Origin: Planctomycetota bacterium
GTDB taxonomy: Bacteria > Planctomycetota > UBA1135 > UBA2386
Direction: 5' to 3'
Assembly (NCBI GenBank): GCA_020425885.1
Contig: JAGQRA010000894.1
Coordinates: 1-8,981 of the forward strand
DNA: 8,981 bases
In this document: piece by piece, positions 1-6,730 of the stretch
Layout of the letters: every line of letters starts with the position of its first letter
Numbering within the stretch: position 1 is the first letter of the stretch
Notes under the pieces: model-generated
The model's input: the letters and a program-made list of their open reading frames with translations, nothing else
Told to the model about the DNA's origin: nothing
Databases searched by the model: none
Position numbers and translations under genes: made by a program

Positions 1-1316
1 ACGGCGCCCTCGGCGCTGTTGGCCATCGACAGCGCCAGCGCCTGGCTGCGGACCTTGCCGGCGCTGGCGCGCAGCTCCGCCGGCAACGAGGCGACGAAGC
101 TCTCGGGGTCCGCGAGCGCGACGTCGCGTTGGCGGGCGAGCAGTCGGGCGGCCTGCCGCTGTCCCAGCGCGCTGCGCAGGGTGATGAGCTCGTGCCAGAG
201 GCGGGCGTCGCCGGGATGCCGACACAGCCGCCGCTGCAGCAGATCGGCGAGTTCTTCGGCGCGGTCGGTGCGGCGATAGAGATCCTCGAGCGTGCGGTCG
301 ACGCCATCGGGATCGGTCGCGGCGGCCGTCTCCAACGCCCGCTGCACGTCGGCCGTGCGCAGGTCCTGCATCGCCAGCTCGGCGTAGCGCTGCAACCAGG
401 GTGAGGCCTCCGGGGCCCGTTCGGCGGCGCGCTGCAGCATCGCCAGGCCTTCCTCGACGAAGCCGTCGCGCAGCGCGGCGCTGGCGGCCTCTTCGGCCGC
501 CGCGGTTTCGGCGGCGCCATCGGCAAGGGCGATGGCATGCGGCAGCCCGCGCTCCGGGGTGCCGAGGTGTGAATACAGCGCGATCAACCGCGCGCGATCG
601 GTCGGGTCAGATTCGAGCGCGACGATGTGTTCCAACGCGGCGGTCTCGAGCTCGGGTCGACTCAGCCAGGCGCCGAGCTGTGCCAGGTGACGTTGCCAGG
701 GCAGGTCGCGGGTGCGGTCTGCCGAGTGTCGCGTCGCCACGGCTACGGCCTGCTCGAGCCGACCGTGTTCGACGCACAGCCGCATCAGACCATCGGCGGC
801 GACGACCGACTCGGGATGGCGCGCGAACGCGCGTGACAGCCATCGCCACTCCGCGTTGCGGCGACCGAGACGACGGTAGTGCGAAGCCAGGGCGAGCAGC
901 TGGCCCGGTGGCAGACCCGTGGTGACATCGAGTCGGCGTCGCAGCGCCGCGGCTCTGGCGTCGATCCCGTCCCGGTTGTCGACGCCGGCGAAGAAGGTCT
1001 CGACCGGGGCCATCGCGTCGACAGCGGTATCGAACTCCGGTGCGCCGGTCTCGCGTTCCACGAGCCGCAGCAGTCCACGCGCGAATCGGCTGGTCGGATG
1101 TTCGCGATGCAGTTGCCTGACGCCGTCGGCGACGACGCCGAGATCGCCGCTGTCGCGCCAATCCGCGAGTCGACGCCAGGGTGCCGCCACCGGCCGCCCG
1201 GTCGTGCGTTCGACGGCGACTCCTTCCCGGTACGGGCGCGGCAGGGTCATGCTACCGGCGAGGACGACGGTCACCGCGACCGCGAAGCCGAACAGGTGGC
1301 GCGAGGCGAAGCTCAA
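1..1316 (-). CDS. PelB-like membrane-anchored TPR protein, partial (C-terminus beyond left edge)
   Basis: The frame is open with no stop from 1316 to the left edge, giving 438 visible codons. The start is a TTG at 1316 whose last two bases form part of the TGA of the upstream deacetylase (TTGA overlap). A strong GAGGAGGG Shine-Dalgarno sits 6 bases upstream (1323-1330), which decides the start. Residues about 7-22 form one hydrophobic helix (HLFGFAVAVTVVLAGS), a signal anchor. The rest is Ala/Leu/Arg-rich and helical, with about 34-residue helix-turn-helix periodicity and TPR-like stretches, for example around residues 155-190, 245-265, 285-300 and 365-395. In Pseudomonas, PelB has an N-terminal membrane helix, many periplasmic TPRs that bind PelA, and a C-terminal outer-membrane barrel; the barrel would lie outside this window. 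The PelB assignment rests on this architecture plus its place directly after a PelA-like gene, as in pelAB. A generic TPR protein is the alternative. Confidence 0.72.
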   Translation of the reverse strand, partial: MSFASRHLFGFAVAVTVVLAGSMTLPRPYREGVAVERTTGRPVAAPWRRLADWRDSGDLGVVADGVRQLHREHPTSRFARGLLRLVERETGAPEFDTAVDAMAPVETFFAGVDNRDGIDARAAALRRRLDVTTGLPPGQLLALASHYRRLGRRNAEWRWLSRAFARHPESVVAADGLMRLCVEHGRLEQAVAVATRHSADRTRDLPWQRHLAQLGAWLSRPELETAALEHIVALESDPTDRARLIALYSHLGTPERGLPHAIALADGAAETAAAEEAASAALRDGFVEEGLAMLQRAAERAPEASPWLQRYAELAMQDLRTADVQRALETAAATDPDGVDRTLEDLYRRTDRAEELADLLQRRLCRHPGDARLWHELITLRSALGQRQAARLLARQRDVALADPESFVASLPAELRASAGKVRSQALALSMANSAEGA

Positions 1317-2278
1317 CGCGAGCCCTCCTCGACCAGCACCCGCAGCGACAGCGGTTCGCCGGCCGGCAGCCGCAGCTCGAGGCGGCCTTCGGCATCGCTG
1401 CGGCGCCGATCGTCGGCGGGGCCGGGCAGGCCGGCGACGGTGATCGCGGCGTCGACCGGCAGCCCGGCGATCACGACCGCGCGTCGGATGCCGGCCGGCG
1501 CCGTGAACTCGACGCCATCGTCGAGCAGCCCGATGCGATCGAGTTCGCAGTCGGCCTGTTCGATGTGAGGCTGCGGCCGCGACGCGACGCCGTCGGGCAG
1601 GAAGCGGACCTCGGCCGTGGCCGCGGCGAGATGGACGAAGGTGCGACCGTGCAGGCGATGGACCCCGGCGAGGCCGGCGCTGCGCGACCAGTCGATCGCC
1701 GGCACTCGGCTGTCGAACCGCACCGTCCGGCAATGCTCGAAGCCGGTGAGTCGGAAGCCGCCGTCGACGCGCGTGACCGCGCAGCAGCGCTGGCAATCGA
1801 GGACGGCGCCGGCATAGGTCGAGGCCGGCACGGGCATGACGGGTTCGCGATCGAGCCAGCGTTCGAGCAGCCGTTCGAGGGCCAGCAAGCGGGCCGGGTG
1901 CTCGGCCGAGTAGAAATGGACGTAGACGTTCGCCGGCTTCAGGATGCGATCGCGGCCGGTGTTCTCGATCGTGCGGTCGACGTGGGCGAACGCGCCCGGC
2001 ATCGTCGTGTAGAAGCCGTCGAAGATGTTCTCGTTGGGCGCGCCGGCGAAGACCTGGAACTCGTCGCCGATCGTCGCGCCCCATGGCGAGACGAAGCCGA
2101 CCGAGTCGTGCAGTTCGTCCCAACGGAACAGGCCGCCGTTCATGTTGAGGCACCCGGCCGCGCGGGCCGCGGCCAACGCCGCCGCATCGGGGTTGGCCGC
2201 GCCCGACCAGAGCATCACGCGGCAGCGCTTGCCGGTCGGCACGAGCCAGCGATCGACGAACGCGATCGAATCGCGGAC
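1313..2278 (-). CDS. PelA-like polysaccharide deacetylase, C-terminal part after an in-frame TAG
   Basis: This frame is the exact continuation of the gene starting at 3436, separated only by the TAG at 2279-2281. The whole reading frame would be 707 residues with one codon replaced by the stop. Clear family sequence resumes at once after the stop (VRDSIAFVDRWLVP, then GKRCRVMLWSG at about residues 402-412). It goes on through a CLNMNGG strand-turn (about 429-435), an EFQVFAGAPNEN segment and VYVHFYS (about 505-511, His507), all typical of PelA-type deacetylases. The last 150 or so residues look like a beta-sandwich tail. The first internal start candidate is GTG at 2240-2242, but no ribosome binding site precedes it, so this part is probably not made alone. 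It ends at TGA 1313-1315, overlapping the TPR gene. It is either the lost half of a pseudogene or part of an intact gene hidden by a sequencing error. Confidence 0.75.
   Translation of the reverse strand, partial: VRDSIAFVDRWLVPTGKRCRVMLWSGAANPDAAALAAARAAGCLNMNGGLFRWDELHDSVGFVSPWGATIGDEFQVFAGAPNENIFDGFYTTMPGAFAHVDRTIENTGRDRILKPANVYVHFYSAEHPARLLALERLLERWLDREPVMPVPASTYAGAVLDCQRCCAVTRVDGGFRLTGFEHCRTVRFDSRVPAIDWSRSAGLAGVHRLHGRTFVHLAAATAEVRFLPDGVASRPQPHIEQADCELDRIGLLDDGVEFTAPAGIRRAVVIAGLPVDAAITVAGLPGPADDRRRSDAEGRLELRLPAGEPLSLRVLVEEGSR
1323..1330 (-). promoter_or_regulatory. Shine-Dalgarno for the TPR gene, inside the end of the deacetylase gene
   Basis: On the minus strand this reads GAGGAGGG, 6 bases before the TTG at 1316. 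It is the strongest ribosome binding site seen in the window. Together with the TTGA stop/start overlap (1313-1316) it suggests translational coupling of the TPR protein to the upstream deacetylase. It also explains how the TPR gene could still be translated despite the amber stop far upstream at 2279-2281. Confidence 0.7.
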
Positions 2279-2281
2279 CTA
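2279..2281 (-). other. In-frame amber stop interrupting the deacetylase gene
   Basis: The minus strand reads GTC GCC TAG GTC CGC GAT. The frame is identical on both sides: 3436 and 2242 differ by 1194 bases, a multiple of three. Family-like protein sequence continues without a gap, so a single base substitution, for instance from GAG or CAG, explains it better than an insertion or deletion. The change creates CCTAGG at 2278-2283; CTAG is a rare tetramer in most bacterial genomes. Confidence 0.8.
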
Positions 2282-3436
2282 GGCGACCATGTCGTGCACG
2301 TAGCCGCCGAGCTCGGGGTACCAGACCACCGCCCGCGACAGGCTGCGCGGCGTGAGCTGGCGGCGCCAGTTGAGCGGATGCAGCACCGAGTGGCTCGCGG
2401 CCTCGACCCACGGTCGCGCGAGGATCTCGCGGGCGAGCTGCATCCGTGGCGTCGGCTGCGTCGGTGCGAGGTCGTCGGTCAGGCCGGCGATGATGAACGA
2501 GATCGTCATCGGCACCTGCCAGCGATCGACGATCCGCTCGCGGAACACCTCGCCGCAGAGCTTGCCTTCCTCGACCGTCGACACGCTCTCGAAGCCGTCG
2601 CCGTCGACGTGGAGCACGAAGAGGCGGCGGCCGAAGCGGACGCAGGGGTCGGGCACGGGCAGGCCCGAGAGATCGAGGGCTTCGGTCAGGAACGCGAACG
2701 GATCGACGTACCAACGTCGATCGTCGGCGTTGCTGCCGATGCGGACACACCATGGCTGCAGCGCCAGGCCGCCCCAGCTGCCGGTGACGATCGGGCTGCG
2801 CGGCCGTCGCGGCCGTTCGAGGTCGCGCGTGGCCAGCCAGACGCGGTTGCGTTCGTCCTGGCTCCACGGGCCATGATGCAGCCGTTCGTAGACCGGCCGC
2901 GATTCGAACGGCACCAGATCCGGTCGCGGGAAGTCGACGTCGATGCGGGCCGGGTCGGCGACCTCGGTCGAGTCGTAGCCGAGTCCGAAGCGACCGAGGT
3001 AACGCCTCAGTCGTTCACCCCCATCGGCGCGGGCGAGTGGCCGCACGCTGCCGAAGTGCAGCATGCGAACCGCGCGCTGCTGTCGTTCGAGCCACGGCCA
3101 GACCCACTCGGGCAGCTGCAGCTCGTCGGCGAACCAGGTGCCGACGGCGCGGACCCGTCTGGCATCGACATCGGGCGGCGGTGCGTCGCGGTCGACGCCG
3201 ATGCGTTCGAGCCGCAGGCCGAGATGGTTGAGCGGCATCTGCAGCACCTGACGCGCGGCATCCTGGTCTTCCGCCTCGAGGTCTTCGATCGCGTTGCCGA
3301 CCAGCATCACGACCACGCGCGGCAGCGCGTCGCGTTCGCCTTCGCCATCACCCGCTTGGGCCATCGCCCGACCGCTGCCGATAGCAGCGAGCGCGAGCAT
3401 CACGAGGGGTAAGGGAAAACCAGAATGCAGCAGCAA
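2279..3436 (-). CDS. PelA-like secreted polysaccharide deacetylase, N-terminal part, ended by an in-frame TAG
   Basis: In the Pel pathway PelA removes acetyl groups from the GalNAc-rich polymer in the periplasm. This part has a weak signal peptide (hydrophobic core about residues 11-20, likely cleavage after AMA or AQA near 26-28). A Rossmann-like segment follows at about 38-130 (VVVMLVGNAI). The deacetylase motifs come next: LHVDGDGF with Asp278 and Asp280, then SHSVLHP with His349 and His353. The D-x-D and H-x3-H pairs, about 70 residues apart, match the metal-site arrangement of PelA. No hydrolase domain is fused at the N-terminus. The start is a TTG at 3436, chosen because AAGAAGG (3444-3450) lies 7 bases upstream; the internal ATG at 3398-3400 is the alternative and has no ribosome binding site. 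The product would stop after 385 residues at TAG 2279-2281, just past HDMVA, losing the rest of the catalytic domain. Confidence 0.85.
   Translation of the reverse strand: MLLHSGFPLPLVMLALAAIGSGRAMAQAGDGEGERDALPRVVVMLVGNAIEDLEAEDQDAARQVLQMPLNHLGLRLERIGVDRDAPPPDVDARRVRAVGTWFADELQLPEWVWPWLERQQRAVRMLHFGSVRPLARADGGERLRRYLGRFGLGYDSTEVADPARIDVDFPRPDLVPFESRPVYERLHHGPWSQDERNRVWLATRDLERPRRPRSPIVTGSWGGLALQPWCVRIGSNADDRRWYVDPFAFLTEALDLSGLPVPDPCVRFGRRLFVLHVDGDGFESVSTVEEGKLCGEVFRERIVDRWQVPMTISFIIAGLTDDLAPTQPTPRMQLAREILARPWVEAASHSVLHPLNWRRQLTPRSLSRAVVWYPELGGYVHDMVA
3411..3416 (+). promoter_or_regulatory. Shine-Dalgarno for the GH114 gene
   Basis: AAGGGA lies 8 bases before the ATG at 3425, within the first codons of the divergent deacetylase gene. 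It favours 3425 over the later in-frame starts at 3458 and 3533, neither of which has a comparable site. Confidence 0.45.
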
Positions 3437-4528
3437 CGCGGAGCCTTCTTCGAAGCGGTGACAAGGGATGCATCGGCCGCGTCAACCTCGCGGCTTGAAG
3501 TCGGATACGCCGATCGTCGCCGTCGCGCCGCGTTGCTGTCGCTGGCGTTGCTGCTGGTGCCTGCGTGCGCGGTCGAGCGGTCAGGACCGGCGCCGGCCGA
3601 ACTCGACATCCGGGTGTTGGCGCCGGTCGACAGCTGGGCGATTCAGCTGCAGGGTCTCGATCCGGTGTCGTCGCCGACCACACTCGCGCGTCGCGCTGTC
3701 GACATGCTCGTCATCGAGCCGATGCGTTCACAGCACGGCGAAGGCGGCTTCCCGATGCGGGACATGGTGCGCCGGCTGCAGGCCAGCCCCGGCAGCTCGT
3801 TGCCCGGCAAACGCGTGATCGCCTATCTGAACGTCGGCCAGGCCGAGGATTACCGCACCTACTGGCGTCCGGACTGGCAGCCGCCGACGGCGTCCGGCCC
3901 CGGCGAGCCCGGCTTTCTGCTCGGGCTCGACCCCGACGGCTGGCAGGGCAACTATCCCACGGCCTACTGGGACCCGGCCTGGCAACGATGCCTGTTCGGC
4001 AGCGACGACGCTCCGCTCGACCAGATCCTCGCCGATGGTTTCGACGGCATCTACGTCGACTGGGTGCTCGGCTTCTCGGATCCGCAGGTGCGCGCCACCG
4101 CCGCCGCCGCCGGCGTCGATCCCGCCGCCGAGATGGTGAAGCTGCTCACCGAGCTGCGGCGTTACGCACGCCGGCGCTACCCGCTGTTCGTCGTGATCGC
4201 GCAGAACGCCCTGCCGCTCGCCGAGCAGCAACCCGAGCTGCTGCCGGTCATCGATGCGCTGGCACAGGAGGACCTCTCGTTCCGCGGGCTGGCCACGGCC
4301 TCCTGGTCGGACGACGCAGCCGGCGACATCGCGGCCGATCCCGACGGCGAGAACTCGACCGCGCGCCTCGGCGCCCGACTGGCGACGATGCGCCGACTCG
4401 GCCTGCCGGTGTTCACGCTCGACTACGCGCTGCAGCCGACGAACGTCGAGCGTTCCATCGCGGCGAGCCGCTCGTTCGATTGCGTGCCGTGCGTCAGCCG
4501 CACCCCGCTCGATCGGTTGCCGGAGTGA
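3425..4528 (+). CDS. GH114-family lipoprotein, predicted endo-alpha-1,4-polygalactosaminidase
   Basis: This matches the TM1410/MJ1477 family, now GH114, whose members cleave alpha-1,4-linked galactosamine polymers, the type of backbone found in Pel. Visible family landmarks are WAIQLQG (71-77), VDMLVIEPM (92-100), VIAYLNVGQAEDYRTYW (131-147), GNYPTAYWDPAW (175-186), FDGIYVDWV (206-214) with probable catalytic Asp212, and QEDLSFRG (281-288) with probable Glu282. The Asp-to-Glu gap is lengthened by an Ala-rich insert at about 221-235. The N-terminus has an RRRR cluster (31-34), a Leu-rich core and LVPAC, which suggests a lipoprotein with Cys48 as the lipidated residue. ATG 3425 is preceded by AAGGGA (3411-3416) at 8 bases. 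It gives an unusually long, polar 30-residue leader; GTG 3458 and TTG 3533 are alternatives. Transcribed away from the PelA-like deacetylase, it probably supplies the hydrolase activity missing from that protein. Family confidence is high; the exact substrate is inferred. Confidence 0.88.
   Translation: MQQQRGAFFEAVTRDASAASTSRLEVGYADRRRRAALLSLALLLVPACAVERSGPAPAELDIRVLAPVDSWAIQLQGLDPVSSPTTLARRAVDMLVIEPMRSQHGEGGFPMRDMVRRLQASPGSSLPGKRVIAYLNVGQAEDYRTYWRPDWQPPTASGPGEPGFLLGLDPDGWQGNYPTAYWDPAWQRCLFGSDDAPLDQILADGFDGIYVDWVLGFSDPQVRATAAAAGVDPAAEMVKLLTELRRYARRRYPLFVVIAQNALPLAEQQPELLPVIDALAQEDLSFRGLATASWSDDAAGDIAADPDGENSTARLGARLATMRRLGLPVFTLDYALQPTNVERSIAASRSFDCVPCVSRTPLDRLPE
3444..3450 (-). promoter_or_regulatory. 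Shine-Dalgarno for the PelA-like gene
   Basis: The minus strand reads AAGAAGG, 7 bases before the TTG at 3436. This supports the TTG start although it places the gene's 5' end inside the first codons of the divergent GH114 gene. Confidence 0.5.
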
Positions 4529-4540
4529 TCGCCGCGCCCG

Positions 4541-4558
4541 CGGCTGGCAACGCAGCCG
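4541..4558 (+). terminator. Weak hairpin between the GH114 and FMN-protein genes
   Basis: CGGCTG-GCAACG-CAGCCG forms a perfect 6-base stem with a 6-base loop, extendable by one G-U pair, 12 bases after the GH114 stop. Only TT follows, so it is not a convincing intrinsic terminator; it may attenuate transcription or stabilise the GH114 message. The rest of the 51-base gap shows no recognisable promoter. Confidence 0.22.
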
Positions 4559-4579
4559 TTCCGGCGCGACACTCGGCGC

Positions 4580-6106
4580 ATGCTGTTGCTCTGGATCACC
4601 CTCGGGCTGCTCGTCGGCGTCGCGATCTACGACCTGTGTCAACGCCAGCACGCGATCCTGCGCAGCTTCCCGATCATCGGCCACTTCCGCTACCTGTTCG
4701 AGGCCATCGGGCCCGAGCTGCGCCAGTACATCGTCACCGGCAACGACGAGGAGCGGCCGTTCAGCCGTGATCAGCGGCGTTGGATCTACGCCAGCAGCAA
4801 GCGACAGAACAGCTACTTCGGCTTCGGCACCGACAACGACCTCGAGCTGTCGCCGAACTACCTGATCTGGAAGCACACCACGTTCGCGCGCGAGGCTCCG
4901 GCCGCGGGCAGTCTGGCCGCGAGCCATCGCATCCCGTGCGCCAAGGTCCTCGGTGGCGCCCGCGGCCGGGCGCGCGCGTTCCGACCCGAGTCGATGCTCT
5001 ACGTCTCGGCGATGAGCTTCGGCTCGCTCAGCGCGGCGGCGGTGCAGGCGATCAACGGCGGCTGCGCGCTCGCCGGTTCGCTGCAGAACAGCGGCGAAGG
5101 CGGCATCTCGCCGCATCACGACGGCGGCGGCGGGCTGATCTGGCAGCTCGGCACGGGCTACTTCGGCGCCCGTGGCCAGGACGGTGGCTTCGATCGGGCG
5201 CGCTTCCTCGACACGGTTGCCGCGCACGACGTGCGCGCCATCGAGATCAAGCTGAGCCAGGGCGCCAAGCCCGGCCACGGCGGCATCCTGCCGGCGGCCA
5301 AGGTCACGCCCGAGATCGCGAGGATCCGCGGCGTGCCGCAGGGCGTCGACTGCATCAGCCCGTCGGCGCATCGCGCCTTCCGCGATGCCGATTCGCTGCT
5401 CGATTTCGTCGAGATGCTGGCCGCGGCTTCGGGGCTACCGATCGGCATCAAGTCGGCGGTCGGCGAGACCGTGTTCTGGACCGACCTCGCCCGGCACATG
5501 CAGGACGGTCGGCGCGGCGTCGACTTCATCACCGTCGACGGCGGCGAGGGCGGGACCGGTGCGGCGCCGCTGGTGTTCTCCGACCACGTCGCGCTGCCGT
5601 TCAAGATCGGCATGTCGCGGGTCTACCGCGTCTTCCACGAGCACGGCCTGCACCGCAAGATCGTGTTCTTCGGTTCGGGCAAGCTCGGCTTCCCGCACAT
5701 GGGGCTCTTGGCCAGCGCCCTCGGCTGCGACATGATCGGCGTCGCGCGCGAGGCGATGCTCGCCATCGGCTGCATCCAGGCGCAACGTTGTCACACCGGC
5801 CACTGCCCGACCGGGATCGCGACGCAGAGCCGGTGGCTGATGCGCGGCCTCGATCCGCGGTCGAAGTCGGCGCGGCTTGCCAACTACCTGCTGGCGATGC
5901 AGAAGGAGATGCTGTGGCTGTGCCACGCGGCCGGACTGGGTCATCCCGCGGCGGCCACGCTCGACAACTTCGAACTGCTCGACGACCGCTTTCATGCGAC
6001 CGCCGCGCGCGCTGTGTTCGACTATCCGAGCGGCGCCACGGTGCCCGATGCCGAGGAGCTGGCGGCGTTGGAGCGGATGATGTACGCGGTCGACGGGCGA
6101 CCGTGA
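4580..6106 (+). CDS. FMN-binding glutamate synthase family protein, membrane-anchored
   Basis: This 508-residue protein corresponds to the FMN and iron-sulfur core of the glutamate synthase large subunit, as in the stand-alone YerD/archaeal-type family. An N-terminal hydrophobic helix (about 2-19, LLLWITLGLLVGVAIYDL) anchors it in the membrane. Core motifs follow in order: MSFGSLS (145-151), NSGEGGISPHH (170-180), IKLSQGAKPGHGG (223-235) as in GltB, DFITVDGGEGGTGAAP (315-330) for flavin binding, and Cys398-x5-Cys404-x4-Cys409 (GCIQAQRCHTGHCPTG), the 3Fe-4S cluster ligands. The amidotransferase (glutaminase) domain and the C-terminal beta-helix domain of full GltB are absent, and no gltD partner is in view, so glutamate synthesis from glutamine is not assured; the true substrate is unknown. 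The ATG at 4580 has no clear ribosome binding site but is the only start that keeps the anchor. It follows the GH114 gene by 51 bases; a functional link is not evident. Confidence 0.9.
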   Translation: MLLLWITLGLLVGVAIYDLCQRQHAILRSFPIIGHFRYLFEAIGPELRQYIVTGNDEERPFSRDQRRWIYASSKRQNSYFGFGTDNDLELSPNYLIWKHTTFAREAPAAGSLAASHRIPCAKVLGGARGRARAFRPESMLYVSAMSFGSLSAAAVQAINGGCALAGSLQNSGEGGISPHHDGGGGLIWQLGTGYFGARGQDGGFDRARFLDTVAAHDVRAIEIKLSQGAKPGHGGILPAAKVTPEIARIRGVPQGVDCISPSAHRAFRDADSLLDFVEMLAAASGLPIGIKSAVGETVFWTDLARHMQDGRRGVDFITVDGGEGGTGAAPLVFSDHVALPFKIGMSRVYRVFHEHGLHRKIVFFGSGKLGFPHMGLLASALGCDMIGVAREAMLAIGCIQAQRCHTGHCPTGIATQSRWLMRGLDPRSKSARLANYLLAMQKEMLWLCHAAGLGHPAAATLDNFELLDDRFHATAARAVFDYPSGATVPDAEELAALERMMYAVDGRP

Positions 6107-6119
6107 GATCCCAGGCGGC

Positions 6120-6680
6120 CTACGCGTAGAGCCAGAGGAAGAACAACGGCAAGGCGATGCCGGCCGCGGTCAGCCAGGCGCCGCGGCCGGTGATGCCCTT
6201 CTTGCCCTTGATCAGGAACATGCCGGTCACGGCCAGCAAGATCAGCGCGACGGCGAAGGCGTCGGCGATCCAGGTCCAGGCCCGCTTGGGGTGATTCAGG
6301 TGCAGGCTGTTGGCCTCGTGCAACCCCGGGCGGGGCGTGACCAGCTCCTGGCGGACGGCGCCGGTGCGCAGGTCGACGTCGATGGTGTGCTGTCGGCGCA
6401 GGATGCGCAGCTCGTTCGGCGCCGGCTCGAACAACGCGCGATAGTCGGGCGACAGCTGCAGCCGCTCCAGGACGAGCGCCGCCGCGTCTTCGTCGGTGGT
6501 CGTGGTCGCGATCGGTTCGATCTCGGACCGGATGACCTCGATCGAGTAGTTCGGATTCCAATCCTGGACGTGGTTCACGGCGATGCCGGAGACGGCGTAG
6601 ATCACGGTCAGACCGACGCAGAGATAGCCGACGTCGCGATGGATCGCGTGCAGCCACCATCGCCAGCCGTGCTTCTTCAT
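6120..6680 (-). CDS. Short PepSY-associated three-helix membrane protein
   Basis: From ATG 6680 the protein is 186 residues. It begins MKKHGWRWWLHAIHRDVGYL, continues into helix 1 (about 17-37) and a conserved-looking NHVQDWNPNY stretch, then a roughly 90-residue soluble loop. A His cluster LHEANSLHLNHPKR comes before helix 2 (about 136-157, AFAVALILLAVTGMFLI), then the basic turn KGKKGITGRG and helix 3, ending right at the C-terminus (LPLFFLWLYA). This layout matches the short PepSY-associated TM proteins known from Bacteroidota and other Gram-negatives. The full PepSY-TM family is often linked with iron or haem uptake, but no specific reaction is established for this short form. An upstream ATG at 6716 would add 12 polar residues; 6680 is preferred because GAGGG lies just upstream and the hydrophobic topology begins normally. 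It lies 50 bases after the DUF4920 lipoprotein gene, probably in one operon, and converges on the FMN-protein gene with a 13-base gap. Confidence 0.82.
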   Translation of the reverse strand: MKKHGWRWWLHAIHRDVGYLCVGLTVIYAVSGIAVNHVQDWNPNYSIEVIRSEIEPIATTTTDEDAAALVLERLQLSPDYRALFEPAPNELRILRRQHTIDVDLRTGAVRQELVTPRPGLHEANSLHLNHPKRAWTWIADAFAVALILLAVTGMFLIKGKKGITGRGAWLTAAGIALPLFFLWLYA

Positions 6681-6730
6681 GCGCCCTCGTCGCGGCCCGG
6701 TGTCGGCGTCGTGCATGCGCGAGCGCGGGC

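Noticed and set aside
607..1161. Minus-strand frame rich in Arg repeats
   Set aside because: It overlaps the TPR gene in another frame; the TPR frame has the strong ribosome binding site, a signal anchor and helical periodicity over its whole length.
2279..2281. Programmed recoding of TAG, for example as pyrrolysine
   Set aside because: Nothing in the family calls for a special residue here, no recoding element is apparent after it, and another gene in the window (7508-7510) ends normally with TAG, as does the PepSY gene (6120-6122).
1181..3412. A 743-codon plus-strand open frame opposite the deacetylase and TPR genes
   Set aside because: Its product is Arg/Ala/Asp-rich without a recognisable domain, while the opposite strand carries clear family motifs. 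It is the complementary shadow of GC-rich codons.
3728..5371. A 547-codon minus-strand open frame opposite the GH114 and FMN-protein genes
   Set aside because: It crosses two genes with strong motif evidence, and its translation is low-complexity Arg/Ala/Val/Glu with no signal or domain.
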